A stretch of 64,000 bases of DNA from Hyphomicrobiales bacterium (GCA_900472925.1 UCJU01000004.1:124001-188000), one strand, 5' to 3'. Shown: positions 55,081 to 63,722, counted from the stretch's first letter. Numbers and translations are program-made. Notes: generated by a model from the letters alone, not told the origin.

Positions 55081-55899
55081 TTATGCCAAAAACTCAATCA
55101 AATCTTGGTTGAGGCGATCTGGAACTGTTGCAAAAAGTCCGTGCGGTTCGCCGTCATATTCGATGAATTTCGCGCCGGGAATGCCCTTCGCTGCAGCCCG
55201 GCCCGACGTTTCGATCGGCACGGTTTTATCAGATGTTCCATGAATGATGAGCGTTGGAATTGTAAACGCTGCAAGGTCCGGTCTGAAATCGGTCTTTCCG
55301 AAAGCGTCGACGCAATCGATCGTCGCCTTTGGGCTGGCCATAACGCCGAGTACGAAGGACCAGTCCAGAATACCCTGGCTTACAGGGCTGGTGACGAGCC
55401 CGACGCCGTAGAAGGTTTTGGCGAAGCTTTGTAGAAAGGCAAAGCGGTCTTCGCGGATATCTTTTTTCATGCCCTCGAAGACACTGGCATCGACGCCATC
55501 CGGGTTGCTCTCATCCTTGAAGAGATAAGGCGCGACCGAAGCAACGAGAACCGCCTTGGAAATTCTGTCTGCACCGTGGCGCGACAGATAGCGGGCGATC
55601 TCGCCGCCACCCATCGAAAAGCCCACCAGAGAAACGGATTGCAGATCAAGGCTTTCGATCACGCTCGCAAGGTCGTCTGCAAAGACATCGTAATTGTATC
55701 CGTCCGCTGGGTGGCCGGATTGGCCAAAGCCACGACGGTCATAGGTGATGACCCGAAAACCAGCCCCGAGCAGCGCGAGCGTCTGATATTCGAACATATC
55801 GCCGGTCAGTGGCCAGCCGTGGATCAACACCACCGGGCGGCCTTTGCCCATATCCTTAACGTGAAGTTGCGTGCCATCTTTTGCTTCGATGAAAGCCAT
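55081..55899 (-). CDS. Alpha/beta hydrolase (non-heme chloroperoxidase-like)
   Basis: A 272-residue cytosolic alpha/beta hydrolase. The nucleophile Ser is in VGFSMGGGE, the oxyanion motif is HGWPLTG, and the catalytic His lies in DGEPHGLFA near the C-terminus. The sequence RRGFGQSGHPADGYNYD is typical of the arylesterase/perhydrolase group often named chloroperoxidase. It appears to be a single-gene unit. The natural ester substrate is unknown. Confidence 0.87.
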   Translation of the reverse strand: MAFIEAKDGTQLHVKDMGKGRPVVLIHGWPLTGDMFEYQTLALLGAGFRVITYDRRGFGQSGHPADGYNYDVFADDLASVIESLDLQSVSLVGFSMGGGEIARYLSRHGADRISKAVLVASVAPYLFKDESNPDGVDASVFEGMKKDIREDRFAFLQSFAKTFYGVGLVTSPVSQGILDWSFVLGVMASPKATIDCVDAFGKTDFRPDLAAFTIPTLIIHGTSDKTVPIETSGRAAAKGIPGAKFIEYDGEPHGLFATVPDRLNQDLIEFLA

Positions 55900-56063
55900 C
55901 TAAAAACTCCTTTTACGATGCCATTCAGTAAAGCTTCTCGTCAGAATACAGTTCCATGCCTGATGCTCGCGAATGCTGTCACGTTCCCCTCTCGCAAAAA
56001 CCGGCCAAATGAGGGTGGTCTGTGCATCAGCGCAAATGGCGCACAGGCCGTTCGTCATCACGC

Positions 56064-57521
56064 TCAGTTGAGTCCCCCAATGTGGAAAGACTTCGTTTCG
56101 AGATATTCCTCGATACCGCACTGCGCGCCTTCGCGACCGAGGCCGGACTGCTTGACGCCGCCGAAGGGCGCAACTTCGGTAGAAACGGAACCGGTGTTGA
56201 GGCCGATCATTCCGAATTCCAATGCTTCCGCCACCCGCCAGGAACGCTTCAGGCTCTCCGTATAGAAATAGGCGGCAAGGCCGAAGGGCGTGCTATTGGC
56301 AATTTTGATGGCTTCTTCTTCTGCCTCGAACCGAAACAGCGGGGCGACTGGACCGAAGGTTTCCTCTCCCGCCAACAGCATATCGGTCGTGGCACCGCCC
56401 AGAACGATAGGGGCTGTGAACTGATCGCCCTCCGGTAATGTGGGTCGAACCGAAAGTACCTCCGCGCCTTTGGACAGCGCGTCTTCGATATGGCGGTTGA
56501 TCTTGTCGATGGCAGCGGCGTTGATCATCGGACCGATGTCGATGTTGGCTTGCGTACCCGGGCCGACCTTCATGGCAGAGACCCGTGCCGAGAGTTTGGA
56601 CGCGAAAGCGTCGTAAATACCAGCCTGCACCAGAATGCGGTTGGAGCAAACGCAGGTTTGCCCGCCATTTCGGAACTTGGACGCGATGGCACCTTCCACG
56701 GCGAGATCAAGATCAGCATCGTCAAACACGATGAACGGCGCGTTGCCGCCCAGCTCAAGGCTTAGTCGCTTGATGGTGTCAGCTGCACCACGCATGAGAA
56801 GCGAGCCGACACGGGTGGAGCCGGTGAAGGAAATCTTGCGCACCGTTTCGTTGGCCAGCAACTCGTTGCCAATCTCTGTCGGCATGCCGGTGACGATGTT
56901 GATGACACCAGCCGGGATACCCGCCCGTTCCGCCAGAACGCCAAGTGCCAGCGCCGAATAGGGCGTGAACTCGGAAGGTTTGATGACGACCGTGCATCCG
57001 GCGGCAAGGGCTGGCGCAACCTTGCGGGTGATCATGGCGTTTGGAAAATTCCACGGTGTAATGATGCCGCAGACACCAACGGCTTCCTTCAGAACGACGA
57101 TACGCCGGTCGGCGGTGGGAGAGGGGATGGTGTGGCCATTGATGCGCCGGGCCTCTTCGGCAAACCATTTGACGAAAGATGCGCCATACCGGATTTCACC
57201 CTTGCCTTCGGTGAGCGGTTTGCCCTGTTCCAGGGTCAAGAGAAGCCCGAGATCCTCCTCGTGCTCAATCATCAGCGCGTACCATTTTTCCAGTAACGCT
57301 GCGCGCTCGGCATGTGTCTTAGCTTTCCACGGGCCAAAGGCTTTCGCTGCCGCGTTGATAGCGGCGCGGGTTTCATCTCCACCCATATCCGGTACGGTGC
57401 CCAGCACCTTCTGTGTGGCGGGGTCTATCACGTCGACGGTTTTACCGGATGAGGCGTTGAGCCACTGGCCACCAACAAGGCCCTGTTGCCGGAAAAGATC
57501 GGAATCTTTCAGAAAATCCAT
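56064..57521 (-). CDS. gabD: Succinate-semialdehyde dehydrogenase (NAD(P)+)
   Basis: A 485-residue aldehyde dehydrogenase that oxidises succinate semialdehyde, or related glutarate semialdehyde, to the acid. Motifs include TPWNFPNAMITRKVAPALAAG, ELGGNAPFIVFDDADLD and the catalytic Cys in GQTCVCSNRI. It starts with DLFRQQGLVGGQWLNA, as GabD does. It lies 15 bases downstream of the tartrate dehydrogenase gene and likely shares its transcript. Confidence 0.9.
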   Translation of the reverse strand: MDFLKDSDLFRQQGLVGGQWLNASSGKTVDVIDPATQKVLGTVPDMGGDETRAAINAAAKAFGPWKAKTHAERAALLEKWYALMIEHEEDLGLLLTLEQGKPLTEGKGEIRYGASFVKWFAEEARRINGHTIPSPTADRRIVVLKEAVGVCGIITPWNFPNAMITRKVAPALAAGCTVVIKPSEFTPYSALALGVLAERAGIPAGVINIVTGMPTEIGNELLANETVRKISFTGSTRVGSLLMRGAADTIKRLSLELGGNAPFIVFDDADLDLAVEGAIASKFRNGGQTCVCSNRILVQAGIYDAFASKLSARVSAMKVGPGTQANIDIGPMINAAAIDKINRHIEDALSKGAEVLSVRPTLPEGDQFTAPIVLGGATTDMLLAGEETFGPVAPLFRFEAEEEAIKIANSTPFGLAAYFYTESLKRSWRVAEALEFGMIGLNTGSVSTEVAPFGGVKQSGLGREGAQCGIEEYLETKSFHIGGLN

Positions 57522-57536
57522 GCTGTTCTCCTCCGT

Positions 57537-58583
57537 TTAAACCAGTGCTGCCAATACGGCTGCTGTAATGTCGTCAGTCTTGTCTTTGCCAGGAACGGTG
57601 CCAATGCCATTGGCCGTTGCTGCCTCGATTGCCGATATGATATGGGCAGCCGCCTGGTTTTCACCGAGATGATCCAGCATCATAGCGCCGGACCAGATGG
57701 CGGCTATGGGATTGGCAATGCCGAGATGCGCAATGTCGGGCGCCGAGCCATGCACCGGCTCGAACATCGAGGGAGCGGAGCGGTCTGGGTTGATGTTGGC
57801 CGAGGCAGCAAAGCCGAGCCCGCCCTGAATGGCAGCGCCCAGATCGGTCAGAATATCGCCAAACAGATTGGAGGCCACAACGACATCAAGGCTTTCAGGG
57901 GCCATCACCATGCGGGCTGCCATAGCGTCGATGTGATAATTCGTCACCTCCACATCGGGATATTCGGCAGCGATTTTCGCCGTCATCTCATCCCAGAACA
58001 CCATAGAATATTTCTGAGCATTCGACTTTGTGACCGACGCCAGTTTTTTGCGACGGGAGCGGGCCCGCTCGAAGCCGAAGCGAAGAATGCGCTCCACACC
58101 CGCGCGGGTAAATATGGATGTTTCGACGGCGACTTCGTCCGGCGTGCCGATATGGACGCGACCACCGGCGCCGGAATATTCTCCTTCCGTGTTTTCACGG
58201 ATGCACAGAATGTCGAAGCCCTCTTTCCTCAAGGGGCCTTCGACACCCGGCAACAACCGGTGAGGGCGGATATTGGCATATTGCACAAAGGCCTTGCGAA
58301 TGGGCAACAAGAGCCCGTGCAGTGAAACAGCGTCAGGCACTTCCGCTGGCCATCCGACGGCACCAAGAAGAATGGCGTCGAAGCCGCGTAGAGTTTCGAT
58401 GCCATCCGATGGCATCATCGCGCCAGTTTCCTTATAGAAGGCGCAGGACCACGGAAGCGTCTTTCCCGTCAATGTGAAACTGCCACTCTTCTTGGCGGCT
58501 GCCTGCAGCACAGCCCATGCGGCGTCAGTCACAGAAATGCCGATGCCGTCTCCGGGAATGAGTGCGATGGAATGATTTTTCAT
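57537..58583 (-). CDS. Tartrate dehydrogenase / D-malate-type dehydrogenase
   Basis: A 348-residue member of the isocitrate/isopropylmalate dehydrogenase family, closest in its blocks to TtuC/DmlA. Features include ALIPGDGIG, RENTEGEYSGAGGR, VTKSNAQKYSMVFW, SNLFGDILTDLGAA and EPVHGSAPDIA. The start at 58583 is chosen because the ribosome site GGCGGA has proper spacing to it and not to the ATG two codons upstream. Oxidative decarboxylation of tartrate, malate or a 3-alkylmalate is expected. It lies directly after an aldehyde dehydrogenase remnant. Confidence 0.88.
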   Translation of the reverse strand: MKNHSIALIPGDGIGISVTDAAWAVLQAAAKKSGSFTLTGKTLPWSCAFYKETGAMMPSDGIETLRGFDAILLGAVGWPAEVPDAVSLHGLLLPIRKAFVQYANIRPHRLLPGVEGPLRKEGFDILCIRENTEGEYSGAGGRVHIGTPDEVAVETSIFTRAGVERILRFGFERARSRRKKLASVTKSNAQKYSMVFWDEMTAKIAAEYPDVEVTNYHIDAMAARMVMAPESLDVVVASNLFGDILTDLGAAIQGGLGFAASANINPDRSAPSMFEPVHGSAPDIAHLGIANPIAAIWSGAMMLDHLGENQAAAHIISAIEAATANGIGTVPGKDKTDDITAAVLAALV

Positions 58584-58597
58584 ATGCATTATCCGCC

Positions 58598-58789
58598 TTA
58601 GAGATCGATGAGAACGCTTTTGGACGTGTGGCTTGCCCCGCAGGCCTCCCGCCCCAAATCCTTGCCGATACCGAAGCTTTTGTCGCTACCGATCGGGAGA
58701 ATATGGTCGCGAGTGCGGCCATAACGATTGACCCAAATCGTGCTTGCCTGCAACCGTCTGGTCACTCGAATGGCGGCAACGTCATCGCC
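58598..58789 (-). pseudogene. Aldehyde dehydrogenase C-terminal remnant
   Basis: About 63 codons on the - strand, ending in a TAA at 58598-58600, read as the C-terminus of an aldehyde dehydrogenase. The stretch AIRVTRRLQASTIWVNRYGR is followed by RDHILPIG and GIGKDLGREA and ends KSVLIDL. Several consensus residues are altered (for example SDKSFGIG where family members have GYKxSGIG). No start or catalytic Cys is present; the rest of the gene is missing. It lies between the cupin stop and the tartrate dehydrogenase start. Confidence 0.78.
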
Positions 58790-58799
58790 TTGTCGTCGC

Positions 58800-59162
58800 T
58801 TATGCAGGGTCGGTTACGGTCACATATATCTTGCGAACGGTCTCTATGGTGCGCCAGACGCCGACGAAACCAGGCTTCATCATGAAACTGTCGCCCGCGC
58901 GGTATGTAACGGTGTCACCATCTTTTTCTTCAAGCTCGATGACGCCGGAAATGATGTGGCAGAACTCATAGGTGGTCCCTTTGATGGAATGTGTTTCGCC
59001 GGGTGTTGCCTCCCAGATACCGGTGTGAACGGTGCCGTCGCGGCAGTCGTCCAGCGCCCAAGTCTTGAATGATGGATTGCCGGAAATCAGCCGCTCTGGC
59101 GTGGGCTTTGCTTCCTTTGGCGTGGTCTGCGGGTTTGTATCGATACGGGTGATCAGCGACAT
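58800..59162 (-). CDS. Cupin-domain protein (DUF861/cupin_3)
   Basis: A 120-residue single-domain cupin. The pattern IWEATPGETHSIKGTTYEFCHIISGVIEL and AGDSFMMKPGFVGVWRT is that of the cupin_3 group, often encoded beside amine and aldehyde oxidation genes. One His and a Glu from the first cupin motif are visible as possible metal ligands. It now abuts an aldehyde dehydrogenase remnant, which may once have been its partner. Function not known. Confidence 0.82.
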   Translation of the reverse strand: MSLITRIDTNPQTTPKEAKPTPERLISGNPSFKTWALDDCRDGTVHTGIWEATPGETHSIKGTTYEFCHIISGVIELEEKDGDTVTYRAGDSFMMKPGFVGVWRTIETVRKIYVTVTDPA

Positions 59163-59506
59163 GGAAAGTCCTTTCTGGAATGGTGAAGAGCCGCAGCCCC
59201 TGCCTTGATGTCGGCCAAAGACTGAAGGAGTTCATGCGGCAGGATTCACTGAAGGATCAACGCGTCACGGCATATCTGATCTATTTGGAGGTGCCTGGTG
59301 CTTGATCACGCTCTCAGTTTACGAGGAGATTGAGCGTCGGCACCGACGAGTGGCGCTTACAGGCTGCATAGAGACCGTAGCACTGTGTAGATCGCTTCCA
59401 AGCCACAGCTCATCTAAACAAATCACGGACAATCGTTCGACCCTTGAGGATTAAAACGGGCGCGGCGGTGTCTTGTTGATGCGATGACGTATTCAACAAT
59501 GGAGCG
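59163..59506. other. Intergenic region upstream of cupin and yceI-like genes
   Basis: A 344-base divergent spacer without a convincing gene. It holds a compact palindrome CGTCGG-CA-CCGACG (59335-59348) and, at 59426-59440, CGGACA-N3-GTTCGA, which recurs before the COG4315 gene. Promoters for both flanking genes must lie here. Confidence 0.45.
59426..59440 (+). promoter_or_regulatory. Shared motif upstream of yceI-like gene
   Basis: CGGACA-N3-GTTCGA followed by a CC pair. A near copy stands before the COG4315 gene (60153-60168, N4 spacing). It may be part of a promoter read by the adjacent ECF sigma factor. Two copies only, so the evidence is thin. Confidence 0.35.
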
Positions 59507-60079
59507 ATGGCCGTGAAACATATTCATTACGCCGCTATTCTGGGCATGACACTGATCTGCACGCCCGTACTTGCCGATCAACTTTCATCGGCGGCGGGGC
59601 GCTATAAAATCGACCCGGCATCTCACATCGGCTTCTCTATCGAGCAGGTCGCGGGTCCAGGGATAAAAGGCACCATTCCGGATATTTCCGGTCGGTTCGA
59701 CATTGATTCAGACCAACCGGCAAAATCCTATGTGGAGATCAGCCTCAATCCTGCCAGCGTCAAGACGGGGCAGGCGCGGGTCGAGACCTTTTTGACGTCC
59801 AGTGCGGTCTTTAATATTGCCGCCTATCCTCAGATCACGTTCCGCTCCAAGCGCGTCGTTCAGGATGGCCCGCGCAGCGCGCTCGTCGAAGGCATTCTTA
59901 CGGCACGGGGCGTTTCAAGACCGGAGACGTTCCATGCCACCTTCGTGGATCAGAAAGCCGGATCGGTTACCTTCCATGTCACTGGCAACATTCCGCGCCT
60001 GCCGTATGGCATGGGCATCGGTGTACCACTGTATTCCAATACAGTTGCCTTCGACATGGACCTGAAGGGCATCAGATGA
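59507..60079 (+). CDS. YceI-family periplasmic lipocalin-like protein
   Basis: A 190-residue secreted protein. The signal peptide ends at VLADQ near residue 24. The YceI domain shows YKIDPASHIGFSIEQ, GTIPDISGRFDIDSD and ITFRSKRV. Members bind isoprenoid quinol-type lipids and are often found with cytochrome b561, as here. GGAG lies very close to the ATG; a GTG at 59513 is a possible alternative start. Confidence 0.88.
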   Translation: MAVKHIHYAAILGMTLICTPVLADQLSSAAGRYKIDPASHIGFSIEQVAGPGIKGTIPDISGRFDIDSDQPAKSYVEISLNPASVKTGQARVETFLTSSAVFNIAAYPQITFRSKRVVQDGPRSALVEGILTARGVSRPETFHATFVDQKAGSVTFHVTGNIPRLPYGMGIGVPLYSNTVAFDMDLKGIR

Positions 60080-60115
60080 GCCGCACTGAGGAATGCAAAA
60101 AAATTTCAGTGCGGC
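60080..60115 (+). terminator. Hairpin after yceI-like gene
   Basis: A 10-base stem GCCGCACTGA/TCAGTGCGGC begins one base after the stop codon, with a 16-base A-rich loop. It probably ends the yceI-like transcript. Confidence 0.55.
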
Positions 60116-60152
60116 GGGATTAAACGCCAATGGTTGGTGTCCTAGTCAGTAT

Positions 60153-60168
60153 CGGACATCCTGTTCGA
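60153..60168 (+). promoter_or_regulatory. Shared motif upstream of COG4315 gene
   Basis: CGGACA-N4-GTTCGA, 29 bases before the start codon, matching the motif before the yceI-like gene. Possible site of regulation by the ECF sigma factor encoded in this operon. Confidence 0.35.
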
Positions 60169-60196
60169 GCCGTCTTTCTCTTCAAAGGAGCATGTC

Positions 60197-60589
60197 ATGC
60201 GTGCACATCATCTTCTTATCGCAGGCCTTGTAACACTTGCCACCGGCACTGCCGCCCTTGCCGAACCCTATGCGGGCGGCGCGGTCGTCGAAACGGAAAC
60301 GGCGCAGGGCACCATCCTGACCGACGCTCACGGCATGACCCTCTACACGTTCGACAAGGATACCGACGGCTCATCTGCCTGCTATGATGCCTGTGCGAAA
60401 AAATGGCCGCCGCTGGTTGCCAAGAAAACGGACAAGGCCGATGGCGATTACAAGCCGATTGCGCGCAAGGATGGTACAATGCAGTGGTCACATGAGGGAA
60501 AGCCGCTCTATCTCTGGCAGATGGATAAAAAGCCCGGTGATGTCTCGGGTAACGGCGTTGGCGGCGTCTGGCACACAGCTAAGGAATAG
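60197..60589 (+). CDS. Secreted COG4315-type repeat protein
   Basis: A 130-residue exported protein. The signal peptide ends near AALAEP (residue 22). It has the two COG4315 repeats: ILTDAHGMTLYTFDKD with SACYDACAKKWPPL, and a second, shorter WSHEGKPLYLWQMDKKPGD with GVGGVWHTA. The two cysteines can pair. The function of the family is not known; it is often encoded with ECF sigma factors. AAAGGAG precedes the ATG. First gene of a four-gene unit with the sigma factor, anti-sigma factor and cytochrome. Confidence 0.87.
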   Translation: MRAHHLLIAGLVTLATGTAALAEPYAGGAVVETETAQGTILTDAHGMTLYTFDKDTDGSSACYDACAKKWPPLVAKKTDKADGDYKPIARKDGTMQWSHEGKPLYLWQMDKKPGDVSGNGVGGVWHTAKE

Positions 60590-60594
60590 CCTTC

Positions 60595-61101
60595 ATGCCA
60601 GACTTTCTGGATGAGATGACAAAGAGCGTTCCGGCCCTTCGACGTTACGCGAATGCGCTCACGCATAATCGCGATACCGCCGACGATCTCGTCCAGGATT
60701 GCCTGGAAAGAGCTATTCGCAAACAGGCGCTCTGGCGGGAAGATGGTCCGTTGCGGCCTTGGCTCTACCGGGTGCTGATCAATGTGTGGCGCAACAACCT
60801 CCGCAGCCGCAGCCGGCGGCCTGCGCAGGTGGCTATCGACGATGTTGCAAACCAGCTGTTCGTTCCGGCGGCACAGACCGGTCGTGTGGCGCTTGCGGAA
60901 ATGGCGCGCGCCATTGAAAAACTGTCCGCTGAACATCGCGAGGCCCTTCTCCTCGTCGTTGTTGAAGGCCTCAGTTATTCGGAGGCGGCACAGGTACTCG
61001 AAATTCCGGTGGGGACACTGATGTCACGATTGGGAAGAGCCCGCTCTTCCCTTGCCCGAATGACCCAGGAAGACCAGCCCAATCTCAAGGTGATAAAATG
61101 A
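60595..61101 (+). CDS. ECF RNA polymerase sigma factor
   Basis: A 168-residue extracytoplasmic-function sigma factor. Region 2 is NRDTADDLVQDCLERAI with LRPWLYRVLINVWRN, and region 4 is EHREALLLVVVEGLSYSEAA with PVGTLMSRLGRAR. The gene follows the COG4315 gene by six bases and overlaps the anti-sigma gene by ATGA. It probably controls its own operon and the yceI-like gene in response to a periplasmic or redox signal. Confidence 0.93.
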   Translation: MPDFLDEMTKSVPALRRYANALTHNRDTADDLVQDCLERAIRKQALWREDGPLRPWLYRVLINVWRNNLRSRSRRPAQVAIDDVANQLFVPAAQTGRVALAEMARAIEKLSAEHREALLLVVVEGLSYSEAAQVLEIPVGTLMSRLGRARSSLARMTQEDQPNLKVIK

Positions 61102-61877
61102 CCGGCAGCCAGCCGCAGATAACCGAAGCGGATCTTATTTCTTATGTCGATGGGCGACTTGATGACCAGCGACGCGATGCCGTGACGGCATATCTGGCTT
61201 CCAATCCGGTCGATGCGCGCAAGGTCGATGCGTGGCTTAAGCAAAATGCGGCGCTCGCTGCCCTCTATGGTCGTCTTGATGAGGGTGCGTTGCCCGCCAA
61301 TCTCGATGTTGTCAGGATGGAGCGTCGGGTGCGATCCGAGCGTGCTCACTGGCGCAATCTGGCCGCAGCCTCCATCCTTTTGCTGGCTTTTGGGCTGACT
61401 GCGGGGTGGTTCGGGCATGGACTGGTACAAAGGAGTGGCGAACAAACTCAATCCATCGTGGCAGATGCCACGCAGGCGCACAGTCTGTTCGCGAGCGAAG
61501 TCCTGCACCCTGTCGAGGTTCGTGCGGATGCTGACGATCCGGCGAACCTGCAAAAGTGGCTATCAAAGCGGCTGGACCGCAAACTGAAGATACCGGACCT
61601 CCGCCGCCAGGGGCTGCAACTGGTGGGCGGTCGCGTGCTGCCAAGCGCCTCAGGTGCCGCAGGCCAGCTTATGTACGAGGATGCCACGGGGCAACGCGTC
61701 ACGCTCTATATCGTGCCTGCGACCGATTCCGAAGATACAGCGATGCGACGCTCGAACGTCGGTTCACTGGAAGCAGTATCGTGGGATGACGAAACTCTCC
61801 GATGCGCGTTGGTGGGCAATCTGGAGCCCAAACGTATGGATGTCATTGCCAAAGACATGTATCAGCAGTTGAGCTAG
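61098..61877 (+). CDS. Anti-sigma factor, membrane-anchored, no zinc motif
   Basis: A 259-residue protein with an N-terminal sigma-binding part (ITEADLISYVDGRLDDQRRDAV), one membrane helix at about 87-109 and a 150-residue periplasmic domain. The usual HxxxCxxC zinc motif is absent; the only Cys is near the C-terminus, so sensing is probably not by thiol-zinc chemistry at the N-terminus. Overlap with the sigma gene supports an anti-sigma role. Confidence 0.85.
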   Translation: MTGSQPQITEADLISYVDGRLDDQRRDAVTAYLASNPVDARKVDAWLKQNAALAALYGRLDEGALPANLDVVRMERRVRSERAHWRNLAAASILLLAFGLTAGWFGHGLVQRSGEQTQSIVADATQAHSLFASEVLHPVEVRADADDPANLQKWLSKRLDRKLKIPDLRRQGLQLVGGRVLPSASGAAGQLMYEDATGQRVTLYIVPATDSEDTAMRRSNVGSLEAVSWDDETLRCALVGNLEPKRMDVIAKDMYQQLS

Positions 61878-61880
61878 AAA

Positions 61881-62504
61881 ATGACCAATCATGATCTGTT
61901 TTCTCGTTCCACGCCTGTCGACAAAAAACGCTGGCAAAATTCGACCGCGACCTATGGCTTGATCGCGGTCCTGTTTCACTGGACGATTGCGCTTCTGTTC
62001 ATTGGGCAGCTTGTGCTGGGATACCTGATGAGCGGTGACAATGTCGATCCTGCGCTTCAGTTCAATCTGTTCCAGTATCACAAGTCCATCGGGTTCGTGA
62101 TCCTGGCATTGGCAACCCCGCGCGTCATATGGTCGGTGTTGAGCACAAAGCCGCATCCTCCCGCAGGGTCGGGTCGGGTTGCGCATATCGCCTCCCGCCT
62201 TGCGCACGCAGCACTTCTTTTTCTCACAGTGGCTGTGCCTCTGGCCGGATGGGCCGTCGCCTCGACATCCCCGTTACAAATCCCCAGCTATGTCTTTGAT
62301 CTCGTCGTTATTCCGGGCTTGCCGCTGGAGATATCGGATGCATCGGAGGCCTTATGGACGGATGTGCACGAAACTTTGGCCTATCTGGCGGCGGCCATCG
62401 TTCTCCTTCATGTCCTCGCTGCCTTGTGGCATCATTTTATTCGAAAGGACGTCACGCTCAAGCGCATGATGCCGCTGGTTTCGCGTCACACATCAGCAAA
62501 ATAA
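61881..62504 (+). CDS. Cytochrome b561
   Basis: A 207-residue di-haem membrane protein with four membrane segments and the expected histidines: LFHWTIALLFIG, FQYHKSIGFVIL, RLAHAALLFLTV and DVHETLAYLAA. It passes electrons from the quinol pool in the inner membrane. It starts three bases after the anti-sigma stop and belongs to the same unit. Association with YceI suggests a shared role in quinol-linked periplasmic redox protection. Confidence 0.92.
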   Translation: MTNHDLFSRSTPVDKKRWQNSTATYGLIAVLFHWTIALLFIGQLVLGYLMSGDNVDPALQFNLFQYHKSIGFVILALATPRVIWSVLSTKPHPPAGSGRVAHIASRLAHAALLFLTVAVPLAGWAVASTSPLQIPSYVFDLVVIPGLPLEISDASEALWTDVHETLAYLAAAIVLLHVLAALWHHFIRKDVTLKRMMPLVSRHTSAK

Positions 62505-62740
62505 CTCAGACTTACCTGACTATATCGTCCATCGAGCTACGGTGCGGAAATTTGGAATGGTCTACCAACCACGCATACGGCTTCAGTGCGCTCTGGCGAC
62601 GAGCTCACTCCGATTTGTGACGTCATAACGGCCAGCGTTACGATCTGTTTGTACCAAAATTCTGCGCAATCTTTCATGACAGTATGGCGAATGGGGGAAT
62701 ATGTGGTAATCGCCAGCAAAACGAAAACAGGAGAATAAGC

Positions 62741-62971
62741 TTGAGTGACCTTAGCGTAGCAGATGCAACAGACCGTATTTATGAATCACTCAATGCCGAT
62801 AATGCCGACATCGACGCTCTTATTGCAAAGCTGAAAGTCGCATTGGCACAGGCTGGTCTCAAAGAGGCTGTTTTCGACGCGTCGAAGCTCACACAGAACA
62901 ATCGTTCTGGCAGAAAGCTCATGCAGGCCTATTTTCGGCAGCGCGGCGTGACCGTGAAATTCTCGGCCTAG
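62741..62971 (+). CDS. Small conserved-looking protein, TTG start
   Basis: A 76-residue acidic-to-basic protein, not recognised. The TTG at 62741 is favoured because AGGAG lies seven bases before it; a longer in-frame ATG form lacks a ribosome site and begins with low-quality sequence. The predicted protein is helical (ATDRIYESLNADNADIDAL; KLKVALAQAGLKE) with a basic tail (NRSGRKLMQAYFRQRGV). No membrane segment. The region before it (62505-62740) holds no other gene. Confidence 0.6.
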   Translation: MSDLSVADATDRIYESLNADNADIDALIAKLKVALAQAGLKEAVFDASKLTQNNRSGRKLMQAYFRQRGVTVKFSA

Positions 62972-63015
62972 TCATGCCGAAGCGTGATGCGGGCTGAACG
63001 TTCACCGCATATCGA

Positions 63016-63366
63016 CTATTTTCGGCCTCTGCTCGAGAATGGTCCTTGCCTCGAATCCTTCGCCGCGTCGGAAAAACCTGCAGGTTTGGTCTTTATCCAC
63101 GCAACAAACTTCTGCATGGCGGGGTCCTCCAACAGGGCATCGATCGTGGAGAAAGTCTTTGCCAGTTGTGCATCGGTGAAGGTGGCGTGTATCTGCCTGT
63201 GACAGACATGGTGCAGAAGGACGGTCGCTTTACCACCCTTGCTCTTGGGGACCAGATGGTGTTTTTCCTTCTGGTCATCAGGGATGACACGCTCGCATAT
63301 TGGACAAATCGTCGGCTCTGCTTCTGAGTGCGATGTATCGAAGTCATCTCGGTTCTTGCGGGCCAT
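63016..63366 (-). CDS. HNH-type nuclease-like small protein
   Basis: A 116-residue protein with an HNH-like core: CPICERV, then KHHLVPKSKGGK and LHHVCHRQIHATFT, with two Cys pairs for zinc and the catalytic His. The ATG at 63366 is chosen because the core domain and the family-typical short basic N-terminus begin here, although the ribosome site is weak. Such short HNH proteins are widespread in alphaproteobacteria; the function is not established. No phage or defence gene is next to it. Confidence 0.8.
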   Translation of the reverse strand: MARKNRDDFDTSHSEAEPTICPICERVIPDDQKEKHHLVPKSKGGKATVLLHHVCHRQIHATFTDAQLAKTFSTIDALLEDPAMQKFVAWIKTKPAGFSDAAKDSRQGPFSSRGRK

Positions 63367-63722
63367 CGGTTCTCGGTCAATTTGATTGTTCGGCTGCGCG
63401 TCCAGTGGGACAAGAGCATACCTTCTCCAGATACCGTTCCAACCGGCCAGGATCAATCCTGTTTCATATATAGCGCTGCAAGCAAAGTGGCTTGAGGATG
63501 CAAAGTTCATCTCAAGCAACGTTATCGGCCTGCGCTCGTCCCTTAAAATTGCCGGATGTGAAGGCGGCGGTCAAAGCACTCCCAAGGGGCGCTGATCCTC
63601 CAAGTTAATTTTTTAGTCATTAAGTTGGGTATGGTCGTCTTTGATCTTGGACGTGATGGAACCAAATCGCGGGCTGTTGTGTTGTTGAGCCAGAAAAGCT
63701 CAATACATTCAGGAGATTGTTG
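63367..63722. other. Intergenic region between HNH and secreted-protein genes
   Basis: A 356-base divergent spacer. No convincing gene, hairpin or repeat was seen. It must contain the promoters for the two divergent genes. Confidence 0.4.

Noticed and set aside
59163-59330. A possible second gene remnant upstream of the cupin gene
   Set aside because: One - strand frame reads HELLQSLADIKAGAAALHH, but I could not tie it to any family and it is interrupted by a stop, so it is not reported.
63016-63366. The HNH protein as part of a defence system or homing element
   Set aside because: It lacks a partner such as a methylase, helicase or toxin, and small HNH proteins of this kind are common single genes in alphaproteobacteria.
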